Under the pieces are notes generated by a model, which saw only the letters and a program-made list of their open reading frames with translations, had not been told where the DNA came from and did no database searches. A program made the translations under genes and the position numbers. Below, in pieces: positions 49,569 to 57,010 of a stretch of DNA of 64,000 bases. The stretch's first letter is position 1. Each line of letters starts with the position of its first letter. The stretch comes from Cyanobium sp. C1_MAG_00004 (lineage in GTDB: Bacteria; Cyanobacteriota; Cyanobacteriia; PCC-6307; Cyanobiaceae). Where the stretch lies: assembly GCA_027486935.1 (NCBI GenBank), contig JAIXOF010000120.1, positions 32,001 through 96,000 on the forward strand. Direction: 5' to 3'.

Positions 49569-52528
49569 CAGCTGGACTCCTGCTGGCGGTAGAGGGCGTA
49601 GTAGCGCCCGCGCTGTTCGATCAGCGCATCGTGGGTGCCGACTTCGGCGACGGCACCCTCGTGCAACATCACGATGCGGTCGGCCCGGCGAATCGTGGAC
49701 AGCCGGTGGGTGATGAAGAACACCGTGCAGTGCTGCAGGTTGTCGAGCAGGTTGTCGCAGACCCGGCGCTCGGTGTCGTAGTCGAGGGCGCTGGTGGCTT
49801 CATCGAGCACCAGCAGGCGCGGCTTTGACAGCAGGGTGCGGGCCAGGGCCAGGCGCTGACGCTGGCCACCCGACAGGTTGGCGCCCCGTTCGCCCACGTT
49901 GGCGCTGTAGCCCCCGGGCAATTCCATGATGAAGTCATGGGCGCAGGCCAGCCGGGCTGCCTCGACAATCGCATCGCTGGTGGCATCCGGATCGGTCAGG
50001 GCGATGTTCTCGGCCACGGAGCCGGTGAACAGCAGCGGCTCCTGGGGCACGATGCCGATCTGGCGGCGCAGCGAATAGAGCTCCACCTTGTCGATGTCGT
50101 AGCCATCGACAAACACCCGCCCGCTGTTGGGGGCATAGAGCCGTGACAGCATTTTGGTGAGCGTGCTTTTGCCGCTGCCGCTCTGACCCACCACGCCCAC
50201 AAAGGTGCCAGCGGGGATGGTCAGGTCGATGTGGTTGAGGGTCAGGGCGCCGCCCTGCTGAAAGGAGAAACACACCTGGTCAAAGCGCACCTCGCCGGCG
50301 ATGGGGGGCAGAGGGATCTTGGCCTTGTCAGCGTCGTCCGATTCTTCAGGGGTGTCGACCACATCGGCCAGGCGCTCAAACGAGACCTTCAGTTCCTGGA
50401 TGTTCTGCCAGATCGAGGAGAGGCGCAGCAGCGGTTGGGTCACATAACCGGAGATGATGCGAAAGGCGATCAGTTGGCCCAGGCTCATCTCGCCCTTGAG
50501 CACCAACGTGGCGCCCACCCAGAGCACCAGCAGCTGCGACAGCTTCTGCAGCACCTGGGAGGTTTCGCTGATCGCGGTGCCGGTGATCGTTTTCTCGAAC
50601 GATCGGGCGATGTAGTTGCTGTAGAGGCTCTGCCACTTCCAGCGGCTGATCATCTCGACGTTCTGGGCCTTGACCGTCTGAATACCGGTCAGCACCTCCA
50701 CCAGATGGCTCTGGGTGCGGGCGTTCTCCTGGGCGGTGTCGCGGTACTGGCGCCGAAACAGCGGCGCCCCGATCACCGTCAGCCCCACCTGAATCGGCAA
50801 CACACACAGGGCGATCAGGGTGAGCAGCCAGCTGTAAAGCACCATCACGATGATGTAGATCACCGAAAAGGCGGTATCCAGCAGGGTCGTCAGCGCCTGG
50901 CCTGTCAAAAAATTGCGGATCTTCTCGAGCTCGGCGATGCGGGTGCCCAGTTCACCCACCGGGCGCCGGTCGAAGTAATTGAGCGGCAGGCGCAGCAGGT
51001 GGTCGATCACCTCGGCACCCAGGCGCATGTCGATGCGGTTGGTGGTTTCGGTGAACAAAAACGTGCGCAGGGCGCCGATCAGGCCTTCCAGCAGGGTGAC
51101 CACCACCAGGGCAATGCCCAGCACCTGCAGCGTGTCCAGGCTGCGCTGGCTGATCACCTTGTCGATGATCACCTGGATCAGCAGGGGGTTGGCCAGGCTG
51201 AACAGCTGCACCACAAACGAGGCCAGCAGCACCTGGCCCAGGATTCCCCGGTAGCGCTTGAGCGCCGGCCAGAACCAGTTGAAGCCAAAACGCTGCTCGG
51301 GGGTGCCGGTGCGCCGCTCCAACAGCAGAAACTCAATGCCCTCGGGGAACACCTCGGGCAGGTCGGCCGGCGGCACCACCACCAGGCCATCGCGGGGCGA
51401 GGCCACGTGCAACCCCTGGGCGTTGGCGGCGCGCACCAGCGCGTACCCCTGCTTCCAGGGAATCAGGGCGGGGGTCTGCAGCCGTGTGCCCTGGCTGGCG
51501 GGCACGCGCACACCGCTGACGTGCAGGCCCATCATCGCGGCGATGTTGCCGCACAGTTGCATGTCGGGGGCCTGGCCGCGCCGCAGGGCATCGCGCAGGA
51601 TCTTTTCGATCGCGTCGCGGCGAAAGGGGAGCTTCAGCTCGGCCGCCAGCATCTGGAAGCAGGCCAGGGTTTCCTCGAGGGGTCCCTCAGCGCGCTGGAG
51701 CCGGAAGGGCACCTGATCGCGCTGGCCAAGATCCAAACCAGAGGCGAGCGGCGGGCCACCCGAGGCCGGCACCAAGGCGGTGGCCGATGACGCTGCAACG
51801 GCGCCATCGTGCACCAGCTCGCTCTCCACAACGGCGGCGGGCTCTGCAATCGCGGCGTACCAATCGAGCGGCACCCCGATCAACCGGGGCGGCATCGGGG
51901 GATTGGCCTGGGGCACACCCGCCTGGGGATCGAGCCGGGCGGCGATCGGGTGGTGGGGCAGGTTGTGGCTGGCGGCCAGCAGCACCACATCCGGATGCAG
52001 TTGGGCCAGCCCATCAGCTGTGGGCTGAATCAACTGGGCCGCCGTTCGCACCCGCTCCATCTCATGGAGCGCACTGACCCTTTGATGGGGTTGGGCGGCC
52101 AGCACCTGCTCCACCAGCGCCAACAGTTCTGCTGTGAACAGATGGCCTGCACACCAGCTGGCAAAGGAGGGCTCAGTGCTGAGCAGCTCCAGCACCATTG
52201 CATCGGGGATCACCCAGGCCTGAAGCGGCCCGGCCGCACTCACCGACTCGCAGGCTTGGGTCCGCAACAGCGAGGCGAGGCCCACAAACGAGCCCGCAGC
52301 CAGCTTCTCGACCGTGCAGAGGCGGCCACCGTCGCGGCTGAGCAGACGGGCCTGCCCCTCAACCAGCAGCACCACCTCGCTGGGGATCAGATCGGCCTTG
52401 CTGAGCTCTTGGCCCGTGGTGAAGCTGCGCAGCTCAGATCGGGACTGGAGGGCCTGGCGGCCAGCCTCTGAGAGGGACGCAAAGGCGGGATGGTTGCTGA
52501 GCACCGCGTGGGGGGGAGCCTGGGTCAT
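49568..52528 (-). CDS. Type I secretion ABC exporter with cNMP-binding-like and degenerate C39-like N-terminal domains
   Basis: 986 aa from ATG 52528. Domains in order: a cyclic-nucleotide-binding-like fold (about 10-135), a variable linker, a C39 peptidase-like domain (about 285-395), an exporter transmembrane domain (about 425-705) and the ATPase with Walker A GQSGSGKST, signature LSGGQRQR and Walker B LLVLDEATS. In the C39-like part, the region that should hold the catalytic DCG reads EETLACF and the catalytic His position reads WKQGY, so it looks like a non-cleaving HlyB-type domain. The start overlaps the PpiC-like gene (ATGA) and the stop overlaps hlyD. Confidence 0.92.
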   Translation of the reverse strand: MTQAPPHAVLSNHPAFASLSEAGRQALQSRSELRSFTTGQELSKADLIPSEVVLLVEGQARLLSRDGGRLCTVEKLAAGSFVGLASLLRTQACESVSAAGPLQAWVIPDAMVLELLSTEPSFASWCAGHLFTAELLALVEQVLAAQPHQRVSALHEMERVRTAAQLIQPTADGLAQLHPDVVLLAASHNLPHHPIAARLDPQAGVPQANPPMPPRLIGVPLDWYAAIAEPAAVVESELVHDGAVAASSATALVPASGGPPLASGLDLGQRDQVPFRLQRAEGPLEETLACFQMLAAELKLPFRRDAIEKILRDALRRGQAPDMQLCGNIAAMMGLHVSGVRVPASQGTRLQTPALIPWKQGYALVRAANAQGLHVASPRDGLVVVPPADLPEVFPEGIEFLLLERRTGTPEQRFGFNWFWPALKRYRGILGQVLLASFVVQLFSLANPLLIQVIIDKVISQRSLDTLQVLGIALVVVTLLEGLIGALRTFLFTETTNRIDMRLGAEVIDHLLRLPLNYFDRRPVGELGTRIAELEKIRNFLTGQALTTLLDTAFSVIYIIVMVLYSWLLTLIALCVLPIQVGLTVIGAPLFRRQYRDTAQENARTQSHLVEVLTGIQTVKAQNVEMISRWKWQSLYSNYIARSFEKTITGTAISETSQVLQKLSQLLVLWVGATLVLKGEMSLGQLIAFRIISGYVTQPLLRLSSIWQNIQELKVSFERLADVVDTPEESDDADKAKIPLPPIAGEVRFDQVCFSFQQGGALTLNHIDLTIPAGTFVGVVGQSGSGKSTLTKMLSRLYAPNSGRVFVDGYDIDKVELYSLRRQIGIVPQEPLLFTGSVAENIALTDPDATSDAIVEAARLACAHDFIMELPGGYSANVGERGANLSGGQRQRLALARTLLSKPRLLVLDEATSALDYDTERRVCDNLLDNLQHCTVFFITHRLSTIRRADRIVMLHEGAVAEVGTHDALIEQRGRYYALYRQQESS

Positions 52529-53328
52529 TGGGGCTGAACGGCGACGGGGGCCAGCAGCTGGGGCCGCAGCTGCTCCAGACGGGCATCCACGGCCTGCTCG
52601 AGCCACTGCTCGAACAGTTCCTGACCCATCTGCAGGGCCATCGCCTCATCAAACGTGGCGGGGGTGAGGGATTCGAGCCGGCACAGGAGCCACCATTGCT
52701 CGATCCGGAAGGGTTCCTGAACCACGCCGATGGGTGCGGTGCGTAGCCGTTCCACCAACTGGGGATGGGCCTGGGTGAGGGACACCGGGCCCACGATGCC
52801 GCGGGTGGCCCGCTCTGGCCCCTCGGCGTACTGGGCTGCCAGATCGGCAAAGGTGGCTTCACCGTCTTGAAGCTGGAAATAGAGCTCCCGGGCCAGCCCC
52901 TCATCCTCGAGGCGCAGCAAGCTGTACACCACCCGATCGAGCTGCTGCTTGCGATCGAGAAAGCGGGCCTCGGCCTTGGGGCGATACAGCCGCTCACAGT
53001 GGCGGCGCAGGCGGATCGGGAGCTCTACCTGCAGCGCCAGGGCCTCGGGGGTGAGCAGGTTGGCGATGCGGAATCGCTCGATGGCCTCTGTGTTGGCCAG
53101 CCGGCGCTCCTGGGCAAAGGCCATCAGGGCCTGATGGCGCTCCTCGTCGCTGAGCTCCTCGCCCGTGATGGCCTGCGCCATCAGGCCCTGGCGCAGGTAG
53201 GCCCTGAGCAGGCCATGGTGAGCCAGCGACGCCAGCGACGCCAGCGACGCCAGGGGGAGAGCAGAACCGGGTTCACCCGTGGACAGGTTGGACAAACCAA
53301 GGGAACCAAGCTGGTCCATCTTGCCCAC
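52525..53328 (-). CDS. PpiC/SurA-like peptidyl-prolyl isomerase of the secretion operon
   Basis: 267 aa. No signal peptide, so a cytosolic chaperone for the exported substrate is likely. The N-terminal SurA-like helical region contains ITGEELSDEERHQALMAFAQERRL and RLRRHCERLYRPKAEARFLDRK. A parvulin-type domain lies at about 150-230 (YFQLQDGEATFADLAAQYAEGPERATRG and PIGVVQEPFRIEQWW). The first 40 residues contain the repeat SLASLASLA from a 9-bp DNA repeat, so the true start may lie further in. First gene of the operon. The 194 bp before it (53329-53522) show no gene or clear promoter. Confidence 0.82.
   Translation of the reverse strand: MGKMDQLGSLGLSNLSTGEPGSALPLASLASLASLAHHGLLRAYLRQGLMAQAITGEELSDEERHQALMAFAQERRLANTEAIERFRIANLLTPEALALQVELPIRLRRHCERLYRPKAEARFLDRKQQLDRVVYSLLRLEDEGLARELYFQLQDGEATFADLAAQYAEGPERATRGIVGPVSLTQAHPQLVERLRTAPIGVVQEPFRIEQWWLLCRLESLTPATFDEAMALQMGQELFEQWLEQAVDARLEQLRPQLLAPVAVQPQ
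53222..53253. repeat. 9-bp tandem repeat inside the PpiC-like gene
   Basis: GCCAGCGAC is repeated three and a half times without mismatch. On the coding (minus) strand it encodes Ser-Leu-Ala repeats near the N-terminus of the PpiC-like protein. Copy number may vary between strains. Confidence 0.85.
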
Positions 53329-53522
53329 AAATGCCCTCGTTGCTCAACGCGGAAGCCCCGCAGCCGCAGCATTGACGCCTGGGTAGGCGAGAGCACCATC
53401 GGGGCCGTGTTCGCGGCGTTAGACAGACCCAGGTCGCTGCCGCTGTGCTGCGGATCGGGCAGATGGTCCAGTTCCAGGGCTTGATGGGTGGCGATGTAGA
53501 CGCCGTGGGTGACTCCGACGCA

Positions 53523-54449
53523 TCACTCGCTTAGGGCAACGGCCCAGGTCAGATACTGCAGGGCAAAGACCGCATTGGGGTGGCAGGCCACCGGTGGCTG
53601 GGGCGGGGCCGGCACCGCCTTGAAGGGTGCGCCCGCTGCCGAGGTCTGGCGAAAGGCTTCGCGCACGATGCCCACCGGACAGGGCAACGCCTGCAGGTAG
53701 GCCTGCCGCACCAGGGCTGGCAGTTCGGCGATGCCTTCGCCGTCCTGCCACCACACCTGCAGGCCGGCGTCCTGCAACTGCTGCAGCCAGGCGCCGTTGG
53801 CGTCGGGTGACAGCTGGCCGGTGCTGTAAGCGCTGATGTGCAGGGGTTGGTCGAGGCGGGCGGCCAGCTGCTGCAGTTGGCTGCGGATTGCCGCGCGCCG
53901 CGGCGCCTCGGCGAACAACCGATCGGACAGCTCGGCCGGCAGGTACCAGCCGGCCACCGGCAGACCCAGCTGGCGCAGCCGGGGCTGCAAGCGCTGCTGC
54001 TGGGCCAGGGACTGGCGCTGCAGCCCTGCCCAGTAGTCGTTGAAGCGGTCCTTCCAGCCCGGTTGCAGCACCGTCTGGAAATAGGCCGGGTCGGCCGCCA
54101 GGCCGACCACCAGGGCCAGCCCCTGGCGATGGGCTTCGGCCAGGCTCGCCAGCAGCCAGTCGTCCTGCTCGAAGCGTTCGTCGCCGTAGGCGCTCCACTG
54201 CACGATCACCCGGTCAAAACCGCGGGCCCGGGCCTGCTGCCAGATCTGCTGCCACTGCTGCCGGTTGAGGCTGCGGTCGCGGTTGAGGGGCTGGTAAAAA
54301 ACGGTCCCGGCAGCGGCCGGCAGGGCCAGGCCCGCTGCCAGGCCGCTCGCCAGGCCCGCCCCCAGGGCAAGGCTGAGCACAAGCCGCCGCAGCAAGGGTC
54401 GCAGCAACGGTCGCAGCAACGGTGGGCGGGTCATCGAACGACCGGTCAT
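53523..54449 (-). CDS. DUF4434 protein (YbcH-like partner of NfrA/NfrB)
   Basis: 308 aa from ATG 54449, overlapping the nfrA-like stop by 4 bp (ATGA). ATG 54434 is an alternative. An N-terminal signal or anchor helix ends near LPAAAGTVFYQPL. The mature domain has TIM-barrel features of the DUF4434 glycosidase-like family: DRVIVQWSAYGDERF, LALVVGLAADPAYF, VAGWYLPAELSDRLF, ISAYSTGQLSPDANG and LQVWWQDGEG. In E. coli a DUF4434 gene, ybcH, also neighbours nfrA/nfrB. Likely a periplasmic polysaccharide-processing protein. Confidence 0.82.
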   Translation of the reverse strand: MTGRSMTRPPLLRPLLRPLLRRLVLSLALGAGLASGLAAGLALPAAAGTVFYQPLNRDRSLNRQQWQQIWQQARARGFDRVIVQWSAYGDERFEQDDWLLASLAEAHRQGLALVVGLAADPAYFQTVLQPGWKDRFNDYWAGLQRQSLAQQQRLQPRLRQLGLPVAGWYLPAELSDRLFAEAPRRAAIRSQLQQLAARLDQPLHISAYSTGQLSPDANGAWLQQLQDAGLQVWWQDGEGIAELPALVRQAYLQALPCPVGIVREAFRQTSAAGAPFKAVPAPPQPPVACHPNAVFALQYLTWAVALSE

Positions 54450-57010
54450 AAATCGGCCTGGAGGCTCAGCACCACGCCGGTGCTGTTGCTGTACAAGTTG
54501 CCGCCCAGCGACTGCTGCAGCTCGGCCCGGGCCGTCAGCTTGCGCATGTAGGCGCGCCGCAGGTCCTGGCCGAACCACAGCTGCCAGCGCAGGCCCAGGC
54601 CCACCCGCAGATCGGTCTGGGCGTTCTGCTGGGTGAACTGGCCCAGCAGATAGGGGCCCAGGGTCTGGGCCGATTGCCCCAGCCGCCAGGTGCGCCCCTG
54701 GCTGTAGCGCACCAGGCTCAGGGTCTGGGCCTGGTTGATGAACCAGGCCGCGTCGAAATACAGCGAGCGCTCGTTCCAGGCGCGGCGATCCTCCTTCCAT
54801 TCGGCGTTCCAGGGGCCCTGGTCCAGCAGCGAGCCGTTGACCCGCAGCAACAGGTCGGTGCTGCTGACCTGCCCCAGCTGGCCCTGGTAGGCCTCGGCGA
54901 ACAGGTTGGTGTTCAGCCCCCGGATCGGCGCCCAGCGCAGGCCAAGGCCGGCGGCGGTCTGGTTCTGGCCGTTGACGGCGTCGTTGGCGCTGATCACCCG
55001 GCCGTAGCCAAAGAGGTTGCCGGCCGCCAGCCGCGGTGTCAGCCGGTGCTCGTAGAGCACGGTGCCGACAAAGGTGTTGTTGGCATTGATCAGGGCCTCG
55101 TTGATCGTCTGGGCGACGCCGTCGGGCGCGGCGGTGACGTTGATCAGCCAGCTGTCGTTGCGGGCCAGGGCTTCGTAGGTGCGCTTGAGCCCGTAGATCC
55201 GCTGGCGCTGGGTGGGGCTCTGCAGCGGTTCGCTGGCGCTGGCCCCATCGCTCTCGAGGCTGATCGCCGCGGCCAGGTGCTGCAGGGCGGCCGGCCGGTT
55301 CTGTTGTTCGCGGTAGCGGTTGCCCAGTTCGGCTTCGATCGCCGCATTGCCCCCCAGCTGCCGGCTGGCCTCGAGCAGCACCGGCACCGCCTGATCGCGC
55401 ACGCTGCGGTCTGGGTCCTGGCTCAGGGTGAAGCCGTAATCGCTCAGGTAGCGGCCGTTGCCGGGGCTCAGGGCATTGGCGCGCTCAAGCCAGGCGCGGG
55501 CCTGCTGCCGCTGCCCCAGCTGCCGGGCGATCAGACCCGCCTGGTAAAAATCGGCACCATCGCGGCTGCTGGCCAGCACCGGCCGGTAGCGCTCGAGCGC
55601 CAGGGCCAGTTCGCCCCGGGCCTGGGCGATCAACCCGCCCAGCCGCCATTGCTCCAGGGTCGGCTCGAGGGTCGGCTGGCGCAGGGTCTGCCAGTGCTGC
55701 TCGGCCTGCTCCAGCCGGCCCAGCTCGAGGGCCACCTGGGCCATGGCCGCCTGCACGGTCGGTTGTTGCCGCTCGCTTGCGGGCAGGTCGCTCCAAAGGC
55801 GATAGGCGGCAGCGGGTTCGCCGGCGGCCGCCAGGGCAAAGGCCAGCAGGTTGCGGCTCTCGGCCAGCCCCAGGGCCTCGGCCTGCCGCAGGTAGACCAC
55901 CGCCTCGCCGGGACGGGTGGTGACGCTGCATTCGCCCCGGGCCAGCCACTCGCTGGCAGCGGTGGGGCCCGGATCGGCGGTCAGGGCGGGCAGTCGCGTG
56001 CACTGCCCCCGGTCCACCAGCTGGTCGTACAGGCGGCCCCGCAGTTGGGGGGTCAGCCGCGGCGCCAGGCGGGCCAGCTGGGCGCTGCTGGGGGGCCGCA
56101 CCTGGCCATACAGATTGACCAGCCGGCTGGCCAGCGGCTCGCCGATCGGCCCGTTGCCCGCGCCGAGTCGGCTTTCCAACAGCGTCAGGGCCTGGGCCGG
56201 CCGGCCGGCCACGATCAGCATGTAGCTGCGCTGATCCAGATCCGCGGCCGGGCTCAGGGGCGCTGCGGCTGGGGCCTGCTGCTGGGCGGCGATTGCGGTT
56301 GCAGGGCCCGGTTGCACCCGCGTTGCCCCGGCCAGGGTCTGGCGTGCCAGCTGCAGTCGCTTGGCCAGTAGCGGTGGCAGCGGCCCCCGGCGGGTCTGGG
56401 CCCCCAGCTCCCGCTGCACCGCCGTCCAGTCGCGGGCCAGTTCGGCCAGGCCGCTGCGGTATGTGATCGGTCCGCCGCGGCGTTGCAACCAGCGCCAGGC
56501 GGTCAGGGGCCCCTGCTGGCGGCGCAGCTGCTCGGCATGGCCCACGGCCAGCTGGTCCCGCTCCTGGCGGTTTGGGCTCTGCTGCAGCCAGCGCTCGACC
56601 CGGTTGCCGGGCACCGGCTGGCGCTGGTTGAGCCAGCTCAGCTGGATCTGCTGCTGCAATGGCGATGGGGGCAGGGGCGCCAGGGCATCCAGGGCGGCGC
56701 CATAGCGGCCCTGGCCCAGCAGGGCCTCGGCCAGCAGCTGCCGGGCCTCGCGCGAGTCCCGGTCGAGCTTGTTCAGGATGTGCCGGGCCTGCTGTTCGGC
56801 CTCGGCCGGCTTGCCCCGGCGCAGCGCTGCGTAGCCGCGGGCCAGATGGGGATAACTGCTGAAGCGGCGCCAGCTGCCCAGCAGGTCCGGTGCAGCCTGG
56901 GCCGGCAGGACGCTCAGGCCGGTCGGCCCAACCAGGCCCAGAACAGCCAGGCCCAGAGCAGCTAGCGACAGACCGGCCAGCGCCAGACGGGGCTGGGTCT
57001 TGCGGCCCAT
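54446..57010 (-). CDS. NfrA-like outer-membrane TPR protein (phage N4 adsorption protein A family)
   Basis: 854 aa. A signal peptide (hydrophobic to about residue 40, ending AQAAP) precedes a long array of TPR-like helices (about 55-640) and a beta-rich C-terminal region of about 200 residues (GYGRVISANDAVNGQNQTAAGLGLRW, LFAEAYQGQLGQVSSTDLLLRV, LGLRWQLWFGQDLRRAYMRK), consistent with an outer-membrane barrel. The layout matches E. coli NfrA, which exports the NfrB-made polysaccharide and serves as phage N4 receptor. ATG overlaps the nfrB-like stop by one base. Confidence 0.85.
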   Translation of the reverse strand: MGRKTQPRLALAGLSLAALGLAVLGLVGPTGLSVLPAQAAPDLLGSWRRFSSYPHLARGYAALRRGKPAEAEQQARHILNKLDRDSREARQLLAEALLGQGRYGAALDALAPLPPSPLQQQIQLSWLNQRQPVPGNRVERWLQQSPNRQERDQLAVGHAEQLRRQQGPLTAWRWLQRRGGPITYRSGLAELARDWTAVQRELGAQTRRGPLPPLLAKRLQLARQTLAGATRVQPGPATAIAAQQQAPAAAPLSPAADLDQRSYMLIVAGRPAQALTLLESRLGAGNGPIGEPLASRLVNLYGQVRPPSSAQLARLAPRLTPQLRGRLYDQLVDRGQCTRLPALTADPGPTAASEWLARGECSVTTRPGEAVVYLRQAEALGLAESRNLLAFALAAAGEPAAAYRLWSDLPASERQQPTVQAAMAQVALELGRLEQAEQHWQTLRQPTLEPTLEQWRLGGLIAQARGELALALERYRPVLASSRDGADFYQAGLIARQLGQRQQARAWLERANALSPGNGRYLSDYGFTLSQDPDRSVRDQAVPVLLEASRQLGGNAAIEAELGNRYREQQNRPAALQHLAAAISLESDGASASEPLQSPTQRQRIYGLKRTYEALARNDSWLINVTAAPDGVAQTINEALINANNTFVGTVLYEHRLTPRLAAGNLFGYGRVISANDAVNGQNQTAAGLGLRWAPIRGLNTNLFAEAYQGQLGQVSSTDLLLRVNGSLLDQGPWNAEWKEDRRAWNERSLYFDAAWFINQAQTLSLVRYSQGRTWRLGQSAQTLGPYLLGQFTQQNAQTDLRVGLGLRWQLWFGQDLRRAYMRKLTARAELQQSLGGNLYSNSTGVVLSLQADL

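Noticed and set aside
48032-53328. A classical lanthipeptide cluster
   Set aside because: The precursor has a Nif11 leader and cysteines, but no LanM/LanB/LanC-like gene occurs in the window and the exporter is not a peptidase-active LanT, so lanthionine formation cannot be claimed.
53181-53522. Continuation of the DUF4434 frame past its stop, open for over 100 codons towards the PpiC-like gene
   Set aside because: Reads plausibly (GVYIATHQALELDHLPD) but has no start codon of its own, partly overlaps the PpiC-like gene, and GC-rich open frames are common here. Not enough to call a gene or a broken C-terminus.
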